From NCBI GenBank assembly GCA_963693085.1, contig OY856409.1, positions 1,339,917,415 to 1,339,981,414 on the forward strand: DNA of 64,000 bases, written 5' to 3'. Both the position numbers and the translations under genes were made by a program. This document shows positions 12,480 through 24,420 of this stretch, one piece after another (position 1 is the stretch's first letter; every line of letters starts with the position of its first letter). A model generated the notes under the pieces. That model saw only the letters and a program-made list of their open reading frames with translations. It made no database searches and was not told the origin of the DNA. Source of the DNA: Alisma plantago-aquatica (Eukaryota > Streptophyta > Magnoliopsida > Alismatales > Alismataceae).

Positions 12480-13310
12480 TTAAGGGAAACAATATTTATT
12501 TTTTCCTAAACGACTCAAAATTCTTCCAAAGCAAGAGGTTTAGAACTTCAAATGAAAATAGGTACCATTACAAGTGACCATTGTGGTGAGTTTGAAAATC
12601 ATTTATTTGAAGAATATTTCTCATAAAAAGGTTATGGCCATAATTTTTCTACTCCCCAAATATCACAACAATATATTTTGGTTGAAAGAAAAAAATTGCT
12701 TTACAAGAAATGGCTAGAACTATGCCCTTAGAATATGATACTCCTAAAACTTTTTGGTCTAAAGCCATAATCACTTCTTTTTAAGTTCAAAATCATATTT
12801 CAATACATACACATCTTAAAAAGACATCTTGTGTAATACTTTACTCTAAAAAGCCTAGAGTGGATTATTTTCATAACTTTGGAACAACTTGTTATATTCT
12901 TAACACAAAAGAAAATTGAGACAAATTTGATCCAAAATTACAAAAGGTTTCTTTTAAGGTTATTCTAAGGCAAGTAAAGCTCATAGAATTTCTAATCTTG
13001 TCTCTAAGAAAGTCAAAGAATCAATTTATATAAAATTTCATAAAATCTTAATTAATAATAACTTGTAAAATGACATCGCTCCTATCATAGAATAATTAAC
13101 TATCTCAACCAAAGATGGTAATAATGTTGATAATGAATAAACACAAGAGTAAAATGAAGAAGTATCACAACCTACACCAAGAATAATTAAAGATCATCCA
13201 CAAGAACTTGTCATTAGAAATCCTTAAGACAAGGTAAAAATAACATCACTTTTAGATATGAAGCAAATATAGATTTTGTCTCAATTATTGAACCTAAAAA
13301 AGTGGATGAG
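12480..13310 (+). pseudogene. Copia pol, integrase to start of RT (left fragment)
   Basis: Plus-strand translation with frameshifts shows the copia integrase core. A TITSDHCGEFEN block at about 12560 stands for the DD-containing segment, then HNFSTPQ, VERK, LQEMARTM with the catalytic-glutamate neighbourhood near 12690, FWSKAI, KPRVDYFHNFGTTCYIL and DKFDPKLQK. A connector ending VSIIEPKKVDE follows at 13310, where a gypsy element is inserted; the reading resumes at 31077. The nonsense and frameshift load is heavy. Lineage is SIRE/Maximus-like by the connector and RT wording. Confidence 0.75.
13306..13310 (+). repeat. Target-site duplication (left) of the large Athila element
   Basis: ATGAG precedes the LTR start. 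The matching copy after the 3' LTR is ATGCG at 31072-31076, one substitution. Removing the element and one copy restores the copia reading frame, which supports both boundaries. Confidence 0.8.
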
Positions 13311-14336
13311 TGATGCAGCCCTATTTTAGGGCTCCATCTTGTGCCATTTAATACTTTATTCGCATCTAAACATAGTAGAATGCAAGTTAAATTCCCCAAT
13401 ATGAATATTATTGTCAAATACACTTATGGACGTTATTTGCATACTTTTCAGGTACTTGGATCATGCTTTGGATGGATGAGAGAGAAGGAAGGAGTTCTAG
13501 GGTTCCTTCACTGATGAAGGGGTCCAAAGAAGGTCTCAACACTCCTTCAACCTACCCCTAATGGTCAAGGTTTGATATCAAGCAAAGAAATCCATTGATC
13601 ATGAAGATTAAAGTTAATTTTTCTACTAAAGACCCCAGCACGGCCGTGGTGCCAAGGAATGTCCGTGTTGACCAATGCATAAGTTACATGCCCAAGATTT
13701 GCAAGCTACATCAACTCAGTCACCATGACTGTGCTACCCAGCACGGCATTTCCGTGAAGCCCCCAAAACGATCGTGCTAGCAGAAGACAAAACGGGTGTG
13801 TTGAAGGGAATGACCTCACCTCCAACTCCACCACCACGGCTGTGCTATCTAGCCTCCACCACGATCGTACTACCATCTAAACCCTACCATTTTCTGCACT
13901 ATTTTTTCAACAATGCCTCTACTTACCCTAGTGCTTCCACCGCCACCTATATATACATGGGTGGCGGCCACAACACTAGGTTAGATGACATTACTCCTCT
14001 CCACCCACTCTTGATTATTCATTGCAATCCCTTTGTATTTATGCTCTCCACCCACCATTTCCACCATAGAAACCTAGTTTTCTAAATTTTCTACCACAAC
14101 CCCCTCCATTTCCATGCTCATCATCCACCTTGGAGTAAGGAGGTTGTCCTACAACAGCTAGGAGGTGAAGAAGAAAGATCTACTTCAAGCTCCATGGAGT
14201 CATATCCCCTTCTTCCCCTTTCTTTTATCTTTTCTTTGATTATGTCTAGCTGAGCCTCTAGTGGTGGGCTATTTGGGGTTAAAATGTGACTTTGATACCA
14301 TGTTGGGGGAAAATAACTTATAATAAACAGAATTTC
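13311..14336 (+). repeat. Athila 5' LTR, left part
   Basis: Starts TGATGCAGCC and matches 28725-29961 of the 3' LTR, except that it is 211 bases shorter. All of that difference falls within the palindromic-motif array (13625-13870 here, 29050-29490 there). A TATA box is at 13948-13955 within CACCTATATATAC, the probable promoter of the element. It ends at ATTTC, the left copy of the target duplication of the nested solo LTR. Confidence 0.9.
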
Positions 14337-17300
14337 TGTAAAGACCCGATCCTTGGAGATCGAATTTTTACATCTGATCCTTACATCCGATCCTTGGAGA
14401 TCGAATTTTTATATAACTTTGTTTCAAATAAATAAACAACCTTTGCATTCATAACAATCTTTATAGTACATGGAGGTTTTGAGAAAAAGAATCTATACAT
14501 AAATTACTAGTAAATACATTTTTTGCTAATTTATCCATCATCTCGAACAGAGGACAACTCATGCGATCTTCAATAACTCTTCTTCTGATTCTTTGCTTGC
14601 TAACCCCATGATAGGCCTGGTGTTCATACATTCCCCCAGGAAATACATCACACATGAACACAAAATAAGGGCACATGGTAGTCTAAAAGACTAGTACAAA
14701 ATCTAGTTTAAATAAAGTTAATAAATATGCCCTATATACTCAAGATTTATTCAAAAATGATGCAAGGAAATATAAAATGTAGGCAAGTAGTTTAAAAGAG
14801 AATTATAAATGGGTCTCAAATTTCAATCGACATGGTATATCAATTTAAGAAGATTTTTCAAGCAATTTAGGTACTTGGTATACATTGTCTATGCTTAGGT
14901 GACCATGTGTTCTCATCATCCAAAATAAGAACGACCACGTTAAGCTGAATTGCTAGTCGACTAGGGGACCACAATCCCTTATCTCTGCACAGAGTCGTGT
15001 AAGCATAATTCCACTAAATAACTGGACCTCGGCCCTAAAATCTGACAGTACCAATTATCGTGACAAATCATCAAGTAGTCTAATTGAGAATCTTTCAAGA
15101 GCAGGCTAGAAGTTTAACAAATTAGATTCTCCAATATTTTTTACACATGCATGATATTCAAGAGGGATGTAAACTTCATTTAAACAAAATAGATGATTTT
15201 CGTACCTCAACTCAAGAGAAATCAATTGATAAGTCAATAAGAAAGTCCTTCATAAAGGTCCAACTGGATGCTGCATTAAAATAGGGACATTCGTCACAAT
15301 CAGGGTCATGTGTATAGCATGTTCTCTTTATTTTTCTTTGTGGGTTATTCCTTATAGTTGTTAGACTTATATTCTTCCTAAACCGCTTAGTGTTACATTT
15401 CTTAAATATAAGATGGATGTATGACTTGTATGTTATATTTTACGGTAATATATGAACACATAGTTCCCAAAATAATATCCACCGTAGTCAACATTTAGAA
15501 ATACACCAACTACATTTATACTTAGAGGTTTTCAAACGTGATGATTAACCAAATAGGAGTATATTATAAATACTACTAAAGAGACATCAATTTATTAATT
15601 ACACGAGCAACACTTTTCTAGTTGCCCATATGGACATATGTATATATAGATCGGAACACATACTGATACAATTAGTACTAATCTATTTGATCATGTCTTA
15701 TATAATATCATGCTTAGTATATAACCTCGTATCCATAATGCATGCGTTATATGATCTATGCAATCAGAAAACACTGTTGGAATTGCTAATATATTAGAAT
15801 GTATACAAATATATACTACTATATTGCTTGCATACGTGATGAATGAGTTTGTCTAACTTTGCATTCCCGTATGCATGCAATTATGTTTCATGTATCATTA
15901 CTAATAGAATTTTGTAGTAAAAAGGTTACGTTGACTACTAGAGCTCCACGTACCGTTATTATTATATATTCTTGCTACTATATATATGTATGATTGGTGC
16001 TGAGAATCGACGAACTGAACCAGGATGATAGTATAATATCTTGGATATCAGGGATACACATATATTGGTATATGCATGCTAGCATATATATATATGCGTA
16101 TATACGGTATCTACTAGGCATATATATAGCTTGTTGATTACGAAACACCATCTTTTACACATCTTGCTCATAGAACCAAAATTTGTAAGTTTTATCCAAC
16201 GTGAGTTCTGAAACATGGTACTGACCTTGAGGATGGGTTTGCAAACTGATGCCTATTTAGGACGCCGGTCAGCAGATTAGATCTTCTTACTTGACAAAAC
16301 TGAGGTTGAAGCTATGAAGTTCGGTGGTTGACCTATAACATAGAGTCCCCTCGTTCACTGCCCAAGCCCAAGGGACAGCAAAGTTGCAGGCCTTGCCGTT
16401 GCTAGGGTCATAAGGACGAAGATACAGACTGCAACTCCAGCGTTTATGTCGTCTCCGACGAATGATACGATTCAGAGTTGTTGGCGCCGATGATTGTTGC
16501 CAAGGGAGGGTTTTCTCTACTATACTCTGAATCTACAATGATCCGGGCGCTCTGTTCCGTGGTTGCAGGTTTCTTGGTGTACTATCAGGGTGTAGGCACT
16601 CTTATATAGGGAAAGGGTTACTTCTAAGGTGACGAAGAAGACCAACAGATTAGGAGAAGCGGCTGTTATTGTGATGGTGTTTTGACAGTATGCACGTGTG
16701 TGGAAGAGTGAGAGCCTATGACGTTTCAGAATCAGTTCTTAATGTTTAGATCAAAACGGTGGAAGTCGTGATGGATAAACCCAATGAATAAGTGGAAAGG
16801 TATGTAAGGTAACGGAACGATCGATCAGTGAACAGTTTGTCTTCCTCGACTTCTCGTTTTAGTGGCAGTGCCGGCATGACGGAAAGACGAAGTTAAGAAG
16901 GTCGTGGGCTATGAAATCATGCATGTCGAATAAATTATGTCTTGAATGGCCTTTGTACTAATATTAAATGATTTATATCAGCCTCTGATAACTAATACCA
17001 TATGATCCTTAAGTTATTATTAGATAAACAATGGGCCACCAAGATATTGAATTGTGATAGCATTTATTAGATAAAATTGGTAAGTAACCATTTGACATAC
17101 GTAACCTAAATGAGTGTGCACATATATTGAAGCATCAATATAAGTAATGAGATCACTCCCCTAAGTATGTTAAATTCAAATGAGTATATTTCGAATTATC
17201 CTTATCATCAATCATAGTCATTCGATCGGATCGTTGTCTATACCAGATTGTAGTACTTGTGATTCTAACTAGTGCACACTACAACTTGGTGGTATCTGAT

Positions 17301-17495
17301 CTTTCCAAAGGATGTGAAAAGAAATTAAAGAGTTAATATGTCATTCAACAATGTGTACAAATAATATGAATTTCCAAATAGAGATTAGATATAAGTAAGG
17401 GCAAAAATGTTAACATGCAAATAGTGAGAAATAATTCTTTAAAAACTATTTTAACTTGTTTTTACATAGGATGAGTCAAAATTGAGTATGTTACA
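14337..17495 (+). mobile_element. Solo LTR (3159 bp) inserted in the Athila 5' LTR
   Basis: Starts TGTAAAGACCCGATCC and ends GTATGTTACA, flanked by perfect 5 bp duplications ATTTC at 14332-14336 and 17496-17500. No internal coding sequence and no second copy of its start were seen, so it is best read as a single LTR left by recombination between two LTRs. The start resembles LTRs of chromoviruses (Tekay/Del type). A TATA-like sequence TTATATAGGG at 16612-16621, read with the plus strand, fits an LTR promoter. Alternative: a non-coding LTR-like element. Short imperfect repeats of GATCCTTGGAGATCGAATTT occur at its very start (14349-14413). Confidence 0.75.
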
Positions 17496-18610
17496 ATTTC
17501 ATTCTATGATGATTGCCTTTGCTTCTATCTCATTTCTCATTATCTTGCATGTGGTTTTTGCTCTTAAACATAAATTGCTTGCTTTGTGATGCTTGATGAC
17601 ACTTAGTTTCTAAGAGGAATTGGAATGTATGGAGCAATCTTAGGAATGGCTCCTAGGTCCAATTAGTGGATCCCTAGATATCCCCCTTTGTTCCTACATA
17701 AATCTCCCTTCTTCTACAAGTGAGTGTGAGATCTAAGTAGCTAGTATAAGTGTGATTAGTGCAATTACCTAGATCTTACTAAAGGCGAGATGGCAAGTAA
17801 CATGAGGTGAAAAACCCTAATCTCTACTCCCATTCTTACCCTTGGCTCTCAATTGCCCTAATACTACTTACCCTAGAAACCTAGACTTGACAAGTCCTAC
17901 TAGAATTACACCTAACCCTAGTTCTCCAGCTAGTAGTATAGGGTACATTCTAATAGTATTTGCCTTGTTGTTTGATTTAGTAATCTAGATTGAATTGTGA
18001 TAATTGCATGCCATGTTGACACCCCCCAACTAATATCAAATCACATTCCCAAACGGCCCACCTACCCAATCCATTGCTTGAAACCCACCTTAGTCATCTT
18101 GCTTGTTAATGCTAGTTTAGATTAATTGCCTTTGTTCATTCTGGTCAATTGCTTAGTCTTTTTAATTAGGGTTAACCTAAATCCTTGCTTGCTCTAGTGT
18201 TTAGCTGAGTTCTTGGTTGCTAATTGCCTTACTAGAGTAGTATAGATCATCTTTCTCTTGTTTAGTTGATTGCTTAATCTAGTTGCTTAGATCTAACTTG
18301 ACTAGGTTAATCTAGTTTTTGATAATCTAGTTTTCATATTGCCTTTACTTGCTTGCTTGCTTAGTGTAATCAAATGAAAACCCCTTTTAAACCCTTCAAC
18401 CCTAATCTCCGCTTTAGGAATGTAGCCAATACCAACTAAGCTATAGTGTCACCTCTATCCCTGTGGTTTGACCCCCTTTGCTTGCCTCTCATCTATGCTA
18501 TAACATGATCATGTGCACTTACGGGAGCATATTTTAGTGTAGTGAGTGAACCTAGTTTGGGGAAGCCTATAAATATCGAAAGACCACATGTGCGTGCAAT
18601 AAATGCACCA
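17496..18610 (+). repeat. Athila 5' LTR, right part
   Basis: The part after the duplicated ATTTC, 17501-18610, is exactly 1110 bp, the same length as the corresponding part of the 3' LTR (29962-31071), with scattered substitutions. It ends AAATGCACCA, aligned with ACACACCA at the end of the 3' LTR. Confidence 0.9.
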
Positions 18611-18617
18611 AGCTTTC

Positions 18618-18635
18618 TAGCACCATTGTCGGGGA
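18618..18635 (+). other. Primer-binding site of the Athila element, decayed
   Basis: TAGCACCATTGTCGGGGA lies 7 bases after the LTR end. The usual Athila/Tat site is of the form TGGCGCCGTTGCCGGGGA. Four differences are all transitions and several are at CpG positions, as expected of methylated DNA. This is where a host tRNA would prime minus-strand synthesis. Confidence 0.8.
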
Positions 18636-18880
18636 TAGAAGCACTCGGCCTAGCTAGTTAGTGTAGCTTAGCTTTTCCTACTGCCCTCATTATTGTTGTT
18701 CTTTATTCTTTGTTCACTTTTGCATAGTGTCATTCTAACTTGGTTTCTTATTGCTTGTTTGTGTATTGTGCAAGTGACAGTTGTGCATGCATCAGATGTG
18801 TTTCTACTTGTACTGACTTGGTGTTGTACAACCTCGAGATAGGTAGGAGGAGACACCACAACCAACACTGAGAAACTGAG
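18636..18880 (+). other. Athila 5' leader
   Basis: Untranslated stretch between the primer-binding site and the first gag ATG at 18881. No motif beyond general pyrimidine richness. Confidence 0.5.
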
Positions 18881-20684
18881 ATGGGTGACCACAAAGCTTA
18901 AATACCTCATGGAAATGCCCAACCGCAGTCCAACCACCCCCTCTACGAGTATTTCACCCCGGGGAACTACAATTCTCCCATTTTCACCCTTGTTGACCAA
19001 ATGCCAGGTCAACAATTCTCCATTCCACCCACACTTCTTGGACTCCTCCCAACCTACTATTGGATGGAGAATGAAAATCCCTACCATCATATCGACGCCT
19101 TCCTTGAGACTTGTTCCCCCCACACCCGCTGCCACTGATGATTCCATTCGGAGGACACTCTTCCCTTTCTCTCTAAATGAAAAGGCCAAAGAATGGTACA
19201 TTTCAAAGCCGGAGTCGGTGATGTGAAATGCGGTCAAATATGAGTTTCTCAAGAAGTTCTTTCCAATTTTCAAGCTGACCCAAATGCAAAGGTGTATCAC
19301 CGCCTTCTCCCAAAAGGAAAATGAACATTTCCACAAGGCATGGGAAAGATTCCAAAAGCTCATGCGCGGCTGCCCTCATCATGAGGTACCCTTGTGACAG
19401 CTGGTCCAAGCTTTCTACACCGGGCTAGAAGAGTTAAGCTAGAACAATGTTGACTCGTCATGTGGAGGCACCTTCATGGCAAAGTCACCTGAGGAGTCAT
19501 GGCCGTTGTTTGAACACCTTGTTGAGAATTCTCGCCATCAAGTTTCTACTAAAGGGGAACAGTGTGGCTGGAACTACACCCCTCCACCGCCTTCTGTAGC
19601 TCCAGCCCAGACCACTGCCAACCCCGACATGATGAAAATGATGGAAGACATGATGAATATGATGAAGAGCCAAGATGGTAGTTCTTCTAGTCAGTCCACC
19701 ATGGCGGTTGAAACTGAAGAAGAGGAAGTTCATGCTTTGCACTCTTTTGGCAACCGAAATAACCAAGGTCTTATGTCCAACACTTACACTCCCGAGTGGA
19801 GAAATCATCCTAACTTTTCATGGAAATAACAAAATGAAGATGGGCAAGAACAAGGGCAGCCAAGGCCAATGTATAGCTCAAAATTTGAAGATGAAGTGCT
19901 TGGAAGATTGAGAAGTTTGGATGAGGTAAAGGAAGATGTGTCCTCTTATGGGCAGTCCATTAACCGTCTTGAGCAAATATTGGACCAAATATCACTTTCA
20001 CTTATTAGGAGGGAGGAAGGAAGACTCCCATTCCAACCCATGCCAAATCTGAACAATGACGACACTTTCATGGAAAATGCTCAAGGTTCATATGTTCTAC
20101 CTTCATATCAAGCACCACCAAACCCCTATGCTCTACCACCTCCTCAAGCTCCTCTCAACTATCAATATGCTCCACCTCCACCTCACTTATACCAATAGCC
20201 TCCTCCGTAATATCACCCTCATCCACAACAACCACAACCATAACAACAACCACAACCACAGTTCATCCTTCAAAATCCCAACTCACCCCACCAAAGACCA
20301 CCACCACCTCAACAGCCACAGCCAAATCCACAAGCTTCCTCCTCCTCTACCCATGGGCATGTGAAGGCGGTGACGGTTTTGAGGAGTGGCCAGACTTTGG
20401 AGCAACCCCGTGGTACTGTTGTTGAGAGGGAAGTCGGTGAGGATAGAGGTGATACTGTGATCAGATAGGTTGATACTGAGATCCAAATTGATGATATTGT
20501 GACAGGAATTAGAGTTGATATTGTGACACTGAGCAGTGATACTGTGATATCGAGCAGTGATACCATGATTCCAGTTGATGATTCTATTGATTCGAGCCGT
20601 TTGGGAGCCCAACTCCCCCTATTTCCTGATGCTCTTAAGGAGCCTTCCATTGAGAGAAGAAAGAAGAAACATACTTAAGATATC
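18881..20684 (+). pseudogene. Athila gag, broken
   Basis: The reading starts MGDHKA and hits a stop at codon 7. Across frames it shows the Athila gag pattern: YHHIDAFLETC at about 19080, a LPFSLNEKAKEWY block at 19165-19200, YEFLKKFFP, an AFSQKENEHFHKAWERFQKLMRGCPHHE block to 19384, QAFYTGL, and a proline-rich C-terminal part with PHNHNN-like low complexity at 20190-20350. A weakly repetitive segment with GTGATACTGTGAT follows at 20430-20570. Gag forms the particle that packages the RNA. Stops and frame changes (18899, 19223, 19396, 19826, 20196) make it inactive. Confidence 0.8.
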
Positions 20685-21420
20685 ATGGAAACTTTCAAAC
20701 AAGTGAAGATAAACATTCCTTTGCTTGATGTGGTCAAGCAAATCCCTTCCTATGCCAAGTTTCTAAAAGATTTGTACACGTTTAAAAGGAAAACAATAGG
20801 GAGAACACCTAAGAAGGTCAAGCTCACCGAGCAAGTGAGCTCAATTCTACAGCACACCATGCCAAGAAAAAGGAAAGACCCTGATTCTCCCATCATTTCA
20901 TGTTACATTGGAGCACACCGCATAGATCAAGCCCTTCTAGACTTGGGTTCTAGTGTGAAATCGATGCCATATGATGTGTTTGTCGAGCTCTAAATGGGAC
21001 AATTGGGTCCAGTTCATTGCACTTTGCAGTTGGCCGACTAATCGGTGAAGACGCCTAGAGGACGTGTTGATGATGTGCTAGTTAGACTTGATGATGAGAC
21101 TTATGCATTCTTCCCTACTGACTTCATTGTGTTGGATATGGAAAAAGATATGAGAAGAGTACCTATCATCTTGGGGAGGCCATTCTTGGCTACAACTGAC
21201 GTAGTGATCCATGTGAGAACCAGCACCATGTATGTGACATTCATGCACATGAAGATCCGATTGAACATCTTCAAGTCTTCAGCTACAACCGAGGTGATAG
21301 GCGCCAAAGAAGAAGAGTGTTATCTTGTTGAATGCCTTGATGAGATTGTGGAGGAGTGCCTACCTGTGTGGATTCAGACTGCCACCAAGGTAGAGGTTTA
21401 GAGCCCATTGTTGAGTTGCC
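20685..21420 (+). pseudogene. Athila gag C-terminus and aspartic protease, broken
   Basis: 20685-20993 is open: a VKINIPLLDVVKQIP-PSYAKFLKDLYT segment common to Athila polyproteins, then the protease. The active-site segment reads LLDLGSSVKSMPYDVF; the family usually has DLGAS(V/I)NLMP, so the catalytic Asp is kept. After a stop at 20991 and a second near 21040, the flap and C-terminal half continue at 21045-21401, ending with the typical IILGRPFLATT at about 21160-21195. The protease would cleave the polyprotein. Confidence 0.85.
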
Positions 21421-23095
21421 TAATGATGATGATGAAGAGGATGAAGTGAACAAGCTAGCCGTGGTGGATACAAGTGAGGACCTCCCATAAATTTCTAAGC
21501 CATTGAAGAACTCTCTTGAAAAACCTCCAACTCTTGAGCTCAAGTCACTCCCTAAAGGATTGAAGTATGCATTTCTAGGCTCCAATGACACCCTCTCAGT
21601 GATCATTTCTTCCATTCTCTCTCCAGAACAATAAGAGGCATTGATGAAAGTCCTAAAAAAGAACATTCGGGTCATTGGATGGTCCATTACTGATTTGAGA
21701 GGTATTGACCCCTCCATTTGTGTGCATAGGATCTATTTGGAGGAGGATGCAAGGCCAACCCACCAAATGCAAAGGCGGTTGAACCCAAAATTGAAGGAAG
21801 TTGTGACCTAAGAGGTCATGAAATTGTTAGATGTTGGGATTATTTATCCAATTTCTAATAGCACATGGGTGAGTCCCATCCAAGTTGTACCAAAGAAGGG
21901 TGGGATCGCAGTGGAAGAGAATGTTGATGGTGAGATGATTTTGGTTAGAGAATAGTCCAAATGGATAATGTGTGTACACTATCGAAATCTCAATGAGAAG
22001 ACTAAGAAGGACCACTATCCTCTTCCATTTCTTGATCAGATTCTAGAGAGGTTGGCAGGGCAAAGTTTCTATTACTTTCTTGATGGATACTATGGGTACT
22101 TCCATATTGTTGTGCATCCCACAGACTAAGAAAAGATGACATTCACTTGCCCTAGTGGTACTTTTTCTTACTGGAGAATTCCATTTGGGCTGTGCAATGC
22201 CCCTTCCACTTTTCAGAGATGCGTGACTTACATATTCACCGACATGCTTGATTCATCACTTGAAGTGTTCATGGATTATTTCTCAGTTTTTGGTAAAACC
22301 TTTGATGAGTGTTTTCTCCACTTGGCTGCCATTCTTGAGAGATGCATCTAGGTTCGCCTCATGCTATCTTGCGAAAAGAGCCATTTCATGGTACCTGAAG
22401 GCATCGTTCTAGGCCACCGGGTTTTAGAAGACAGTATTGAGGTTGATAGGGCCAAGGTGGGCATCATTTCTACTCTTACCATTCCTTCTACCCTAAGACA
22501 TGTACGGTCTTTCTTGGGACATGCAGGTTTCTACCGTCACTTCATCAAGGATTTTAGTAAAATCTCAAGACCTATATGTCATTTGTTGGAAAAAGATGTT
22601 GAATTTCACTTTGATGACAAGTGTGTTAGAGCCTTCAATCACTTGAAGCAAAAGCTCATTTCTACTCCTATAATGCATCCCCCGGATTTCTCTTTGTCAT
22701 TTGAGATCATGACGGATGCATCCAACATGGCAGTGGGGGTTGTGTTGGGCCAAAGAGTTGGCTGGATTCCGCACACCATCTATTATGCTAGCAAGACCCT
22801 AGACGAAGCACAAAGGAACTATACGACTATAGAAAAAGATTTGCTTGCAGTTATCTTTGTTCTTGACAATTTTCTATCATATCTCTTGCAAAACAAGGTA
22901 ATGATATACATAGACCATGTTGCATTGAAGTATCTCATGGTTAAGAAAGATTCAAAGCCAAGGTTGATCTGGTGGATTTTGTTGCTTCAAGAGTTTGGTA
23001 TTGAGATTGTAGAAAAGAAGGGAGTGGAAAATTATGTCACTGACCATCTCTCCCGAATTGAAGCACCCTTTTATGATACAAGTAGAATCAAAGAA
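21421..23095 (+). pseudogene. Athila reverse transcriptase and RNase H, broken
   Basis: The RT starts with LKYAFLGSNDTL (about 21560). It runs through ISNSTWVSPIQVVPKKGG, VHYRNLN, the first catalytic-Asp segment FLDGYYGY (about 22080), TFQRC, and the catalytic box, which reads FMDYFSVFG at about 22268-22294. The family has FMDDFSVFG, so the second catalytic Asp is replaced by Tyr. RNase H follows from about 22700: [37 protein letters not shown] with the catalytic Glu, [10 protein letters not shown], and DHLSRIE. In-frame stops at 21633, 21810, 21953, 22127 and 22349 prove inactivity. Confidence 0.9.
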
Positions 23096-24420
23096 ACAAT
23101 GCCACATGAAGAACTCTTCTTACTCCCATCCACTCAAAGGCCATGGTATAAGCACATAACTAATTTCTTAGCTAGTGGAAGGATACCAAGAACATGTACA
23201 AGGGAGGAAAGCAAAAGGTTGTTTGCTATGGTAAAAAATTATGTTTGGGATGATCCTCATCTTTTCAAATATTTCCCCGACCAATTTATTAGGAGATGTG
23301 TTCTGGAGATGAAGCAACAAGAAATTGTATCTATGTGCCATTTTGGGGTATGTGGAGACCATTTTGGTGGGAAACACAGGGCTGCCAAGGTTCTTCAAAG
23401 TGGATTCTATTGGCCCTCCTTGTTTAAAGACTCACATGAATTGTGCAAGTGTTGATTTAAGTGCCAAAAGGTGGGCAACATCTCAAAGAGTGATATGATA
23501 CCTTTATCACCCATTCTTGTGGTGGAGGTATTTGATGTTTGGGGATTGACTTTATGGGTCCTTTTCCTCCCTCTTTTGGATATGTCTACATTTTGGTTGC
23601 CTAGATTACGTGTCAAAGTGGATTGAGGCTATTACAACTAGAATCAATGATCACAAAGTGGTGTGTGACTTTGTGAAATCAAATATCTTTAGCCGGTTTG
23701 GTATTCCAAGAGCAATGATTAGTGACAGGAGAAGTCACTTCATCCATCGTACTTTTGAAGTCTTACTTAAGAAACACAGAGTGAATCATCGTGTGGCTAC
23801 TCCTTACCACCCCCAAGCAAGTGGTCAATTTGAGTTAGACAATCGGGAGATAAAGCTCATTCTAGAAAAGACTGTGAGAATGGACCGCAAGGATTGGTCA
23901 TTACATCTCAATGAGGCTTTATGGGCTTATAGGACCGTATACAAAGCCCTGATTGACACCACACCATTCAAACTTGTTTATAGCAAAAGATGCCATCTAC
24001 CGATTGAGATGCAATATAAGGCATTGTGGGCTTTGAAGGCCATGGACTTTTATGGAGAGAATGTCGAGATGAAGAGGAAGTTTTAGCTGAATGAATTAGA
24101 GGAGATGCGACATGAAGCTTATGGAATGTCCAAGTACTACAAAGAGAGAACAAAGTTTCTACATGATAAAATGATTAAGAAGAAAGACTTTGAGCCTGGA
24201 AAATGGGTATGGTTGTATAACTCAATGATGAAGTTCTTTCCTAGAAAATTCTGGTCTAGATGGGAAGGGACTTATCTAATCAAAAAGGTGTATCCATTTT
24301 GAGTTGTGTTGATTTGTGAGAAAGAAGGAGCTAAAGAATTTATCATGAATGGTCAATGACTAAAATAAGTTATGCAAGTAGGTCCAGACAAAGCCAATCA
24401 AAGCTTTTATATCGTAATTC
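23096..24420 (+). pseudogene. Athila integrase, broken
   Basis: The zinc-binding region is visible at 23330-23460: a C-H-F segment, [20 protein letters not shown] and a C-x-C end. A stop at 23453 and a frameshift near 23540-23600 remove the segment with the first catalytic Asp from frame. The core resumes at 23610 with SKWIEAI, FGIPRAMISDRRSHF holding the second Asp (the family has SDGG), VATPYHPQASGQFELDNREIK with the catalytic Glu, and WAYRT. The C-terminal part at 24105-24300 has KWVWLYNSMMKFFPRKFWSRWEGTY. A final segment near 24330 corresponds to the usual FxVNGQRLK end of pol. Confidence 0.85.

Noticed and set aside
18668..19363. 231-codon minus-strand ORF
   Set aside because: Lies opposite the recognisable Athila gag and leader; no domain.
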